DNA of 26,940 nt from Betaproteobacteria bacterium (lineage in GTDB: Bacteria; Pseudomonadota; Gammaproteobacteria; Burkholderiales; Burkholderiaceae): NCBI GenBank assembly GCA_009921765.1, contig RFXC01000028.1, forward strand, positions 1-26,940. The letters are read 5' to 3'. Both the position numbers and the translations under genes were made by a program. The notes under the pieces are model-generated. The model did no database searches. It worked only from the letters and a program-made list of their open reading frames with translations, and was not told the DNA's origin. Positions 1 through 6,757 of the stretch are shown in pieces. Position 1 is the first letter of the stretch. Each line of letters opens with the position of its first letter.

Positions 1-130
1 GCATTGCTACGGGCTGCCCGGCCTCAGTCCGATAAAAGATCAATTGCTCATTGGCGATGGTGCGCGCGAGAAGCGTACGGCCGACCTCGCGCGTCAACGC
101 TGCAACGTACCAGCAGTTTTTGGCAAACAT
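1..130 (-). CDS. Rieske-type aromatic ring-hydroxylating oxygenase, VanA-like (N-terminal fragment)
   Basis: Only the first 43 codons lie in the window; the gene runs off the left edge. Reading the minus strand from ATG at 128-130 gives a start MFAKNCWYVAAL, then EVGRTLLARTI and FYRTEAGQPVAM. This is the characteristic beginning of the large oxygenase subunit of the vanillate O-demethylase (VanA) group, where the N-terminal strand precedes the Rieske [2Fe-2S] domain. The Rieske CxH and CxxH ligands would lie just outside the window, so they cannot be checked. Family members use electrons from a partner reductase to demethylate or hydroxylate aromatic acids in the cytoplasm. The gene is divergent from the aldehyde dehydrogenase, with 124 bp between the two starts, so shared control is plausible. 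The exact substrate cannot be told from this fragment. Confidence 0.8.
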   Translation of the reverse strand, partial: MFAKNCWYVAALTREVGRTLLARTIANEQLIFYRTEAGQPVAM

Positions 131-254
131 GTCTGCTCACTGTCAGGGAGTTTTCGGGAAATTGTAAGGCGGGCAGTTCGGAGTCGTCTCCGCTGACCCG
201 GTTCATGCGGAAGGTTCATAATTCCGTTTTGTTTGTGAACCAAGGACCCCACCC
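131..254. promoter_or_regulatory. Divergent promoter region with repeated GGTTCAT operator-like boxes
   Basis: The intergenic region between the VanA-like gene and the aldehyde dehydrogenase holds GGTTCAT at 200-206 and again at 213-219, in direct orientation 13 bp apart, and the inverse TGAACC at 236-241. A possible plus-strand promoter is CTGACC (193-198) and CATAAT (217-222) with an 18 bp spacer. The boxes would then lie within the spacer, over the -10 and just downstream, a usual layout for a repressor site. A weaker minus-strand promoter reads TTGGTT then TATGAA with a 17 bp spacer in the same stretch. The boxes are seen directly; the promoter and operator roles are inference. Confidence 0.4.
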
Positions 255-1688
255 ATGTACCCCAACGTCCAGCTCCTGATCGATGGCCAGTGGTGCGATG
301 CCGCGGCCGGCCAGTCGCTTCCCGTCGTCAACCCCGCCACGGGTGAAACCATCGGTACCGTCGCAAGGGCCGAGCGAGCCGACCTCGACCGTGCGCTCGA
401 GGCCGCCGCGCGTGGTTTTCAGACCTGGCGCAAAACCGGCGCCTTTGACCGTTACAAGCTCATGCGCAAGGCCGCCGATCTGTTTCGCGAACGCGCAGCA
501 ACGATCGCCACGCTCATGACCATGGAGCAGGGTAAGCCGCTTGGCGAGGCTAAAGCCGAAGTGCTCGCCGGTGCCGACATCATCGACTGGTTTGCCGAGG
601 AAGGGCGCCGTGCCTATGGTCGAGTGATCCCTGCTCGCGCTCAGGGCATCTACCAGCTCGTGCTTCGCGAACCGGTTGGCCCGGTCGCAGCCTTCACCCC
701 CTGGAACTTCCCGATCAACCAGGTGGTGCGCAAGCTTTCCGCAGCCGTGGCTACGGGCTGCTCCATTATCGTGAAGGCGCCGGAAGAAACGCCGGCGTCG
801 CCTGCTGAACTGATCCGCTGCTTTGTCGATGCGGGCATACCCGCTGGCGTCGTGGGTCTGGTCTACGGTGTGCCGGCCGAGATTTCCCAATACCTGATCC
901 CGCATCCGGTCATCCGGAAAATCACCTTTACAGGATCCACCCCGGTCGGCAAGCAACTTGCCGCGCTCGCGGGCCTTCACATGAAGCGAACCACCATGGA
1001 ATTGGGTGGTCATGCGCCGGTCATCGTCTTTGATGATGTCGATGCCGATGCGGTGGCGCGCACGATGGCTGGCAGCAAGTTTCGAAATGCCGGGCAGGTG
1101 TGCGTATCGCCCACGCGCTTTCTCGTGCAGGAGGGTGTCTACAAGCAGTTCGTCGAGCGCTTTGTCGAACACACCAAGGCAATCCGCGTCGGTAACGGCC
1201 TCGAGAAAGGTGTGTCGATGGGGCCGCTTGCCAACCCGAGGCGACCTGCGGCCATGGATGCGCACATCGAAGATGCGCGCAAGGCTGGCGCCACCATCCA
1301 GACCGGTGGGCACCGAATCGGCAGCCAGGGCAACTTCTTCGAACCCACCGTGATCACCGAACTCGATCGATCGGCGCGCTCCATGAACGAAGAGCCATTC
1401 GGTCCGCTCGCCGTCATCAATCCTTTTTCAACCTTCGAAGACGCAGTCGCCGAGGCAAATCGTTTGCCGTTCGGTCTCGCGTCCTACGCGTTTACCCGCT
1501 CGGCCAAGACCGCGCAGGCCATCGCTGCCGAACTCGAAGCAGGTATGGTCACCATCAATCATCTGGGTCTGGCATTGCCCGAGGTGCCGTTCGGCGGCAT
1601 CAAGGATTCAGGTTACGGCTCCGAAGGCGGCTCAGAGGCCATCGAACCCTACCTGAACATCAAGTTCGTATCGCAGGCGGGACTGTGA
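255..1688 (+). CDS. NAD(P)-dependent aldehyde dehydrogenase (succinate-semialdehyde dehydrogenase-like)
   Basis: This 477-residue protein has full ALDH-superfamily length and all key residues: Asn151 in TPWNFP, Lys174 in IVKAPEE (cofactor contact), the GSTPVG nucleotide-binding turn near 227-232, general base Glu249 in MELGGHAP, catalytic Cys283 in GQVCVSPTR, and Glu380/Phe382 in EEPFGP. It would oxidise an aldehyde to a carboxylate in the cytoplasm. The [13 protein letters not shown] stretch near 91-103 is typical of the succinate-semialdehyde dehydrogenase subgroup, but that subgroup also holds enzymes acting on other aldehydes. The neighbouring VanA-like oxygenase makes an aromatic or ring-cleavage aldehyde plausible. 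The ATG at 255 is preceded by AAGGA at 242-246. The gene ends in a 23 bp convergent gap with truC. Confidence 0.93.
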   Translation: MYPNVQLLIDGQWCDAAAGQSLPVVNPATGETIGTVARAERADLDRALEAAARGFQTWRKTGAFDRYKLMRKAADLFRERAATIATLMTMEQGKPLGEAKAEVLAGADIIDWFAEEGRRAYGRVIPARAQGIYQLVLREPVGPVAAFTPWNFPINQVVRKLSAAVATGCSIIVKAPEETPASPAELIRCFVDAGIPAGVVGLVYGVPAEISQYLIPHPVIRKITFTGSTPVGKQLAALAGLHMKRTTMELGGHAPVIVFDDVDADAVARTMAGSKFRNAGQVCVSPTRFLVQEGVYKQFVERFVEHTKAIRVGNGLEKGVSMGPLANPRRPAAMDAHIEDARKAGATIQTGGHRIGSQGNFFEPTVITELDRSARSMNEEPFGPLAVINPFSTFEDAVAEANRLPFGLASYAFTRSAKTAQAIAAELEAGMVTINHLGLALPEVPFGGIKDSGYGSEGGSEAIEPYLNIKFVSQAGL

Positions 1689-1711
1689 GGCCCGCGCGCG
1701 TGCGCTAGCAC

Positions 1712-2446
1712 TCAGACGGGAACGGGCTGGGCGGAAAACGCTGGCGTTTTCCGCCACACCTGCCACTCGGGCCCCGTGGGGGCGACAAACCTGAGGCACT
1801 CGTGTGCCCCTGGCATGGCAAGCTCCAGGCTCTCAGCATGAAGCCAGAGCCTGGCAACGCCCAGATGCTCGGACACCGCCCGATTGAGCGGGCCCTTGCC
1901 GTGGGTGGAGTCGCCAATGACCGGATGCGCAATGTGCTTCAGGTGGCGCCTGATCTGATGCCTGCGCCCCGTGAGCGGCCTGAGCTCGAGCTCGGCATAG
2001 CGGATTTCCGGATAAGGTCCGTGTGCCACCGGCAGGGCACCCCGGTTCAGTATCCGAAGAAGCGTCTGCGCGGGCAGGCTTTGCGTCCGCGAGTCGGTTC
2101 GATCGTCTTTCATGCGGGTGAGCGGATGGTCAATCTGCCGGTCACCGGTCGGCCAGCCCCGCACGATCGCGCGATAGGTTTTTCTGATCCCCTCGCCGCT
2201 TTCGAAACGCTCGCCCAGCGAGCGTGCCGTGCTCGAGTCGAGCGCAAAGGCGAGGACGCCACTGGTGGCTTTATCGAGCCGGTGCAGCGGAAACACCGTT
2301 TGCCCGAGCAACTTGCGAAGCGCCTGTAAGACCACACGTGTTTCCCCGCGGTCGAGTGCGGTTGCATGGACGAGCCAGCCCGCGGGTTTGCAGATCACGG
2401 CGAGCCGATCGTCGCGGTGCAGCAGCGTAAAGGGCGGGGTATTCAC
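1712..2446 (-). CDS. truC: tRNA pseudouridine synthase (TruC-like, RluA family)
   Basis: The protein is 244 residues long, close to the usual length of TruC, which makes pseudouridine 65 in tRNA. The catalytic Asp is Asp58 in the family motif HRLDKATSGV. The later block TGRRHQIRRHLKHI followed by HPVIGDSTHG is the RluA-family RNA-binding signature in the form typical of TruC. No S4 domain precedes the catalytic domain, again as in TruC. The start is a GTG at 2444-2446 with only a weak ribosome binding site; the next in-frame ATG would remove the start of the fold. This housekeeping RNA-modification gene closes a minus-strand run after a 54 bp gap from the hydrolase and probably has no role in the surrounding catabolic genes. 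A related RluA-family target in rRNA is possible but less likely. Confidence 0.85.
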   Translation of the reverse strand: MNTPPFTLLHRDDRLAVICKPAGWLVHATALDRGETRVVLQALRKLLGQTVFPLHRLDKATSGVLAFALDSSTARSLGERFESGEGIRKTYRAIVRGWPTGDRQIDHPLTRMKDDRTDSRTQSLPAQTLLRILNRGALPVAHGPYPEIRYAELELRPLTGRRHQIRRHLKHIAHPVIGDSTHGKGPLNRAVSEHLGVARLWLHAESLELAMPGAHECLRFVAPTGPEWQVWRKTPAFSAQPVPV

Positions 2447-2500
2447 CAGCGGTGATCAGGTCAGGCTATGGCGAGCGTGCGATGTGGGGCAGCCAAGCGC

Positions 2501-3376
2501 TCACACTGCGCTGCGCAAGAACGCCATGACCAGATCATTGAAGCGGCGCGGCCGCTCATAGTAGGCGAGGTGGCCCGCGCCCTTGAAGAGATCGCAGCGA
2601 CCGTTCGGAAACAGGCTGGCGACCTCGCGCAATTCGTCTGCTGCAAAGAGCGGGTCGTCGGTGCCGCCCACCACCAGAACCGGGAAATGAAGCCGCGCGG
2701 CCTCGGCGGGTGTGACAGGCCGGCTGGTGAAGACCGGAAAAGTGGCTGGGGTAGGGGGGCCACCTGATGAGGCCATGATTTCGGCATAAAGAAACGTGAG
2801 CGCAGGGAAGTCGAGATGCATGGCCTCGCCCACCGGCCCATAGGGGTGATAGGCGGCCGCAAACCGCTCTTTCTCGCCTGGGCTTCGCACCCGTGGTACA
2901 CCCGCAGGTAGCGGCGATTCGCTCGCGCCCACCTGGCGATAGCGCGCCTGCATGCGGGCAATTCGCTCAGCCCACCCCTGATCGATGCGGGGGGTGCTCA
3001 CGCAGCCTGGGCCGCAGCAGAGCACCAGTCGCGCGATGCGATCCGGATGATCGGCCGCAAAACGGAGCGCAGGCGCAGAGCCGAGCGATGCGCCCATCAG
3101 GTTGAGCGGTTCTCCGCCTAGGCCCGTGTGTTCGATGAGCGCGGCCAGGTCGCGTACATGCGCCTCACCGTTGGCGGGGTCGAGCTCAGCCAGCGCACGC
3201 GAACGCCCATAGCCGCGAAGATCGTAGATCAGGCAGCTGAAGTGGTGACGAAGCTCTGCCACCTGTTGCCACCACGCCAGATGGGTGCCGCTTGCGCCGT
3301 GAATGAGCACGAGGGGCGGACCGTCACCATGGAGCTCGTAGTAGAGCTCGGCGTCGTCGGTTCGAAGCAAGGTCAT
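2501..3376 (-). CDS. Alpha/beta-fold hydrolase
   Basis: This is a single-domain alpha/beta hydrolase of 291 residues. The oxyanion-hole motif is LVLIHGASG at 22-30, the nucleophile elbow is GASLGS with Ser97, an acid is available at Asp240 or Asp241 in VGGTDDPLF, and the catalytic His is His269 in GAGHLAYYE. A variable cap lies roughly at 125-225. Family members cleave esters, lactones, enol-lactones such as 3-oxoadipate enol-lactone, or C-C bonds in ring-cleavage products; the substrate cannot be read from sequence. There is no signal peptide, so it should be cytoplasmic. It begins 12 bp after the GntR regulator's stop on the same strand, which suggests co-transcription. The ATG at 3374-3376 has no strong ribosome binding site, so coupling to the upstream gene is possible. 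Confidence 0.9.
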   Translation of the reverse strand: MTLLRTDDAELYYELHGDGPPLVLIHGASGTHLAWWQQVAELRHHFSCLIYDLRGYGRSRALAELDPANGEAHVRDLAALIEHTGLGGEPLNLMGASLGSAPALRFAADHPDRIARLVLCCGPGCVSTPRIDQGWAERIARMQARYRQVGASESPLPAGVPRVRSPGEKERFAAAYHPYGPVGEAMHLDFPALTFLYAEIMASSGGPPTPATFPVFTSRPVTPAEAARLHFPVLVVGGTDDPLFAADELREVASLFPNGRCDLFKGAGHLAYYERPRRFNDLVMAFLRSAV

Positions 3377-3388
3377 CGTGGAGAGAGC

Positions 3389-4066
3389 CTATTCCGGCAT
3401 GGTGGCCAGAATGTTTCGCCCGGTTCGCTCGATGTGATCGGCGAGCAGCTTGCACGCGAGCCTCGAGTCGCGACCAAGCGTGGCTTCGGTGATTTGTCGA
3501 TGCTCCGCCGCCACGTCGCGGTCGACATCGTGATGGGTGAAGAAGATGCGCCGATAGCGATCGTGAATCGTGTTCAGGTGCTGACAGAACTGCAACAGGA
3601 TCGGCGAGCCGCAGGCCTGGGTGAGCGCCTGATGGAGCGCGTGATGCCAGGCCTCCCAGTCGCTGATCTGCTGGCCGGAAATGCGCTGCGATTCGAGCTT
3701 GGCGAGCCGATGGTGTGCGCTCAGCACCTCGACCTCCCAGGCGTCGTTGCCACGCGCGATGGAATCGCGCAGTGCCCGCGTCTCCAGCAGCACCCGCAGT
3801 TCGATGGCCTCGGCGAGTTCGGCACGCGAGGCGGGCGCGACGCGATAGCTTTTCTGGCTGTCGGCAACGATCAGGCCCTCGCTCACCAGCCGCGTGACCG
3901 CCTCGCGGACCGGGCTCCAGCTCACGCCAAAGTTGTTCTTGAGGTCTTCGAGGCGCAGCCGCTCGCCGGGTGGATAGCGCCCATTCAGCACGTCGTCGCG
4001 CAACTGGTGCGCGATCGACTGCGCGAGCGTGGCGCTTTCGGAAGCAGACGAACCGGGCGTGCTCAT
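3389..4066 (-). CDS. GntR-family transcriptional regulator with FCD ligand-binding domain
   Basis: The 225-residue protein has an N-terminal winged helix-turn-helix (about 12-75) with the GntR signature: LNGRYPPGERLRLEDL, then FGVSWSPVREAVTRL, then SEGLIVAD. The rest (about 85-220) is an all-helical FCD domain. Candidate metal or ligand residues are Asp136/His140 in SDWEAWHH, His189 in AEHRQI and His211 in LADHIERT, so a carboxylate ligand bound through a metal is likely by family analogy. It is probably a repressor that responds to a pathway acid. It lies between the CDGSH gene (25 bp) and the hydrolase (12 bp). Its run is divergent from the cupin-TRAP-amidohydrolase operon, which makes the 4341-4443 region its most likely target. 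Confidence 0.93.
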   Translation of the reverse strand: MSTPGSSASESATLAQSIAHQLRDDVLNGRYPPGERLRLEDLKNNFGVSWSPVREAVTRLVSEGLIVADSQKSYRVAPASRAELAEAIELRVLLETRALRDSIARGNDAWEVEVLSAHHRLAKLESQRISGQQISDWEAWHHALHQALTQACGSPILLQFCQHLNTIHDRYRRIFFTHHDVDRDVAAEHRQITEATLGRDSRLACKLLADHIERTGRNILATMPE

Positions 4067-4091
4067 CTTGGGCGGATGGTGGCGAGCGGGC

Positions 4092-4340
4092 TCAGAGGCT
4101 GTTGTGCGTGCCGTCGCAGTAGGGCACCTTGCCGCCGCGCTTGCAGCCGCAGAGATAGGCCGTGACGGTTTTTTGCTGGGTCCAGACCACTGGTTTCATT
4201 CCGCTTTTCGTGGAGGTGTGCGAGCCGTCGCAGAACGGCTGCTGCTTGGAGAGCCCGCATGAGCACCATGCGTAGCGGTAACCCTCGAGCAGTTCGACCT
4301 TGTAGGGGGCTTTCTGGGCGATGACCGGTTCGTCATTCAT
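4092..4340 (-). CDS. CDGSH iron-sulfur domain protein with two CDGSH motifs
   Basis: From the ATG at 4338-4340 this is an 82-residue protein with two CDGSH-type [2Fe-2S] sites. The first has Cys26, Cys28, Cys37 and His41 (CSCGLSKQQPFCDGSH); the second has Cys64, Cys66, Cys75 and His79 (CGCKRGGKVPYCDGTH). Both keep the three-Cys one-His ligand set. The double-motif, soluble form resembles mitoNEET-related proteins of bacteria, which are thought to act in electron transfer or cluster handling; the partner is unknown. The reading frame continues upstream to a TTG at 4377-4379, but AGGA at 4348-4351, seven bases before the ATG, supports the shorter start. It is the first gene of the minus-strand run with the GntR regulator. 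No membrane anchor is seen. Confidence 0.9.
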   Translation of the reverse strand: MNDEPVIAQKAPYKVELLEGYRYAWCSCGLSKQQPFCDGSHTSTKSGMKPVVWTQQKTVTAYLCGCKRGGKVPYCDGTHNSL

Positions 4341-4443
4341 GGGCGTGTCCTGGGTGAATATCGATATTGACGTTGACAATCGCTAATTCATGCTCTTACA
4401 GTTATTTGATCCGTTCAACGTTAGTCCGTCAAGAGGTGCCGCC
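4341..4443. promoter_or_regulatory. Divergent control region: palindrome and strong -35 for the cupin-TRAP operon
   Basis: A perfect 12 bp palindrome, AATATCGATATT, lies at 4357-4368 in an AT-rich pocket of otherwise GC-rich DNA. Immediately downstream is a consensus -35 box, TTGACA (4373-4378), followed after 18 bp by TACAGT (4397-4402), a fair -10 for plus-strand transcription into the cupin gene at 4444. TTGAC is also repeated in tandem at 4367-4371 and 4373-4377 (the first copy reads TTGAC, then G). The palindrome is 17 bp upstream of the CDGSH start on the other strand. The elements are seen directly; binding by the adjacent GntR protein is inference. Confidence 0.5.
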
Positions 4444-5124
4444 ATGCGTTCCGCCCCCGAGGTCAACGCCAACTGCAATCAGGTCGCATACATGGACACG
4501 CGCACAATGTCCTGGGAACCCACCGAGTGGGCCGGCATCACGCGCAAGGTGCTCGAGTTCGTCAACCATCCGCGCATGGGTCGAGAAACATCGCTGCTCA
4601 AGTTCGAACCGGGCGCGCGTCTGCCGCACGGTACCGTAGCCGAGCGGCTGGATTTCTTCGTGGTCGAGGGCGAATGCGCCGATGAACACGGCACCTACGG
4701 TCGGCACACCTTTGTGCGGCAGCCCCCCGGCACCGCGCATTCGCTCCATTCAGCAGGCGGCTGCGTGCTCTACATGAAGTGGCGCGTCCCCATCATGCCC
4801 GACAGCACCCGTATCGTGATTGACGCGGTCAACGCCAAGTGGCTCGAGTTTCCGCATCGCGGCGCCGATGTGCTGCATCTCTATCCAAACAGCACGGGCA
4901 TTGAAACCGGCCGAATCGGCCACGTGCACACCAACCGAAAAATTCCATCGCACGATCACTCCATTGGCGAAGAAACCTTCGTTCTGGAGGGCGTGCTGAA
5001 AGACCAGTTCGCCACCTACGAGGCGGGCACCTGGTTTCGCATGCCTTGCGGGGTCGCTCACGCGCCCTACACCGAGGCCGAGCGCTGCAAGATGCTGATC
5101 CGGGAAGGCGATCTGGTCTGGTAG
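4444..5124 (+). CDS. Two-domain (ChrR-like) cupin protein
   Basis: From the ATG at 4444 the protein has 226 residues and two cupin barrels. The first (about 45-115) contains LPHGTVAERLDFFVVEGE and PGTAHSLHS; the second (about 155-222) has His170, His172, Glu176 and His206 in SHDHSIGEETFVLEG and PCGVAHAPY, a usable metal site. The pattern GEETFVLEGVLKDQ with a trailing CKMLIREG resembles the cupin half of the anti-sigma factor ChrR, but the zinc-binding helical N-terminus of ChrR is absent, so an enzymatic dioxygenase- or isomerase-like role is more likely. AGAGGTG at 4432-4438 supports this start over an in-frame ATG at 4390, which lies between the predicted -35 and -10. It is the first gene of the TRAP operon, so it probably acts on the imported compound or a product of it. 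Confidence 0.85.
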   Translation: MRSAPEVNANCNQVAYMDTRTMSWEPTEWAGITRKVLEFVNHPRMGRETSLLKFEPGARLPHGTVAERLDFFVVEGECADEHGTYGRHTFVRQPPGTAHSLHSAGGCVLYMKWRVPIMPDSTRIVIDAVNAKWLEFPHRGADVLHLYPNSTGIETGRIGHVHTNRKIPSHDHSIGEETFVLEGVLKDQFATYEAGTWFRMPCGVAHAPYTEAERCKMLIREGDLVW

Positions 5125-5174
5125 GCCTCCTTTCGCCTCCGCGCCCTTCAAAAACAACTCACAGGAGACACCCG

Positions 5175-6194
5175 ATGAAACCCACTACCCACGCCGGCAA
5201 GCGCCGATTTCTGAAGCAAGGCCTCGCGGCGTCCGCCCTCATCGGCGCAGGCATGCCCGTCCGCGCAGCCGACTTCACCATGAAAATCGGCTTTGCCACC
5301 TTAAATGACATCCAGCACCAGTGGGGCACCTGGATGAAAGAGGCGCTGGAGGCCGGCTCCAAGGGCCGCATTGCAGTGAACCTCTTTCCCCGCAATCAGC
5401 TGGGCACCATCGCAAGCCAGATCGAGGGCCTGCAGCTGGGCACGGTCGAGGCCTTTACTGCGCCTGCCGATTTTTTTGCCGGTATTGACCCCCGCTTCGG
5501 CACCTTCAGCATCCCAATGCTGTTCAAGGACATGATCCACGCCGAAAAGACGCTGCTCGATGCGGAGCTGAACAAGGACATCCTGTCGCTGGGCGCGAAC
5601 CGCAACATGCAGGTCGTATCCACCTACACCTTTGCGTTTGCAAATTATTTCGGCAAGCAACCCATCCGCTCGCTCGATGACATCAAGGGCAAGAAGCTGC
5701 GCGTGAACGCCACCCCGGCCGAACGCGCGAAGATGCGACAGCTGGGCGGCACCGCGGTTCCCATGGATCTGTCCGAAGTCATTCCTGGTCTGCAGCAGGG
5801 TGTGATTGACGGCACGCAGAGCGCGACAGCGGTTTATGTGAATCTCAAGTTCAACGAAATTTCAAAATTTCTCACCGAGTCAAACGACACCATGGTGGTG
5901 TCCGTGGGGGTCGTGAGCCGCGCGTTCCTGAACAAGCTTCCTGCCGATCTGCGTCAGCTGGTCATCGACGAAGCGGCCAAGCTGCAGCCGCGCATGATGG
6001 CGCGCTCGCGGGAAATCGATGAGGCCTCACGCAAGCGCTGGTCCGAGGCGGGAGGCGAGTGGTTGCGCTTCTCGGATGCCGACAAGGCGCGACTCAACAC
6101 GCTTCTGGGTGGCATCGGTGAGGAAGTCACCAAAGACAACGCGGCGGTGAATGCGTTCTACCGCAAGATGCTTGCCACTGCGAACAAGTACTGA
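5175..6194 (+). CDS. TRAP transporter substrate-binding protein, DctP family
   Basis: The ATG at 5175 has AGGAG at 5163-5167 and gives 339 residues, normal for DctP proteins. Residues 1-31 form an export signal with a basic stretch (GKRRFLKQ), a hydrophobic core and a likely cut after VRA. The basic stretch resembles a twin-arginine motif but is not a perfect match, so Sec or Tat export is open. The mature protein starts ADFTMKIGFAT and contains the family stretch DDIKGKKLRVN followed by AERAKMRQLGG, where a conserved Arg usually binds the carboxylate of the ligand. It would capture a carboxylic acid in the periplasm and hand it to the DctQ and DctM proteins encoded just downstream. The cupin gene ends 50 bp before it. 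The ligand is not identifiable from sequence. Confidence 0.93.
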   Translation: MKPTTHAGKRRFLKQGLAASALIGAGMPVRAADFTMKIGFATLNDIQHQWGTWMKEALEAGSKGRIAVNLFPRNQLGTIASQIEGLQLGTVEAFTAPADFFAGIDPRFGTFSIPMLFKDMIHAEKTLLDAELNKDILSLGANRNMQVVSTYTFAFANYFGKQPIRSLDDIKGKKLRVNATPAERAKMRQLGGTAVPMDLSEVIPGLQQGVIDGTQSATAVYVNLKFNEISKFLTESNDTMVVSVGVVSRAFLNKLPADLRQLVIDEAAKLQPRMMARSREIDEASRKRWSEAGGEWLRFSDADKARLNTLLGGIGEEVTKDNAAVNAFYRKMLATANKY

Positions 6195-6217
6195 TCCGTG
6201 TTGAATCGCCTCGCGGC

Positions 6218-6757
6218 ATGAACCCGGTGCCGCCCGCTGAGCAAGTTCCCGCAGCGCCCGTCGAGAGCCGGGCGCTGCGTAGCATTTATGCGGTGCTCGG
6301 CTGCGTGATGCTGGCAGGCGTCCTCCTCAACCTTGCCAACGTGATTGGGCGCTATGCGTTTGCCAAGCCCATCTTCTGGGCCGAGGAAGTGCTGGTTGCC
6401 CTCACCATCTGGGGCGTCTTTCTGGGTGCGGCGGTGGTCACCTGGCGCGCTGACCACCTGAACATGGATCTGTTCTCGTCGCGGGTGTCGGGCAGCGCCC
6501 GCTTGGCGCTCAATGCGGTCATCGCCCTGACGCTCGCTTCGGTGTGTGCCTTCATCGCCTGGCAGTCGTTCACCATCGTGCAGTTGTTTGCGCAGACCGA
6601 GGCGGTGAGTGCGGGTGCGCAGATTCCCAAGGTCATTCCGCATTCGGCGCTGCTGGTGGGGTTCTCACTCTCGGCGCTGGCGGTGCTGATCCGGTGGCGT
6701 CGCTGGGTGTTCGGTTCAACCTCGCCTTCCGATCCTGGCACCGGGGCTGGCCAATGA
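6218..6757 (+). CDS. TRAP transporter small permease subunit, DctQ family
   Basis: This 179-residue inner-membrane protein has four predicted membrane segments (about 23-43, 55-75, 95-118 and 140-160). The motif NVIGRYAFAKPIFWAEE near 40-56 is typical of DctQ, where a polar loop after the first helix precedes an acidic pair. DctQ couples the DctP binding protein to the large DctM permease in a sodium-driven importer. It begins 23 bp after the DctP stop; no clear Shine-Dalgarno sequence is visible, so reinitiation from dctP is possible. Its stop overlaps the next start as ATGA (6754-6757), a common arrangement for subunits made in fixed ratio. Confidence 0.92.
   Translation: MNPVPPAEQVPAAPVESRALRSIYAVLGCVMLAGVLLNLANVIGRYAFAKPIFWAEEVLVALTIWGVFLGAAVVTWRADHLNMDLFSSRVSGSARLALNAVIALTLASVCAFIAWQSFTIVQLFAQTEAVSAGAQIPKVIPHSALLVGFSLSALAVLIRWRRWVFGSTSPSDPGTGAGQ

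Noticed and set aside
4..279. Plus-strand open frame of 91 codons before the aldehyde dehydrogenase
   Set aside because: It is antisense to the VanA-like start, runs across the promoter region and into the aldehyde dehydrogenase, and its protein has no recognisable features.
216..1313. Minus-strand open frame of 365 codons opposite the aldehyde dehydrogenase
   Set aside because: It lies antisense to a complete ALDH with all catalytic residues; its His/Arg/Asp-rich composition is typical of a GC-rich shadow frame.
3128..4165. Plus-strand open frame of 345 codons opposite the hydrolase and GntR genes
   Set aside because: It spans two well-supported genes and their junction on the other strand, and shows no family motif.
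4341..4379. N-terminal extension of the CDGSH protein from a TTG at 4377-4379
   Set aside because: The ATG at 4338-4340 has AGGA at a seven-base spacing, whereas the TTG has no ribosome binding site and would place the palindrome inside the gene.
4390..4443. Earlier start of the cupin gene at 4390
   Set aside because: This ATG lies between the predicted -35 and -10 boxes, while 4444 has AGAGGTG five bases upstream.
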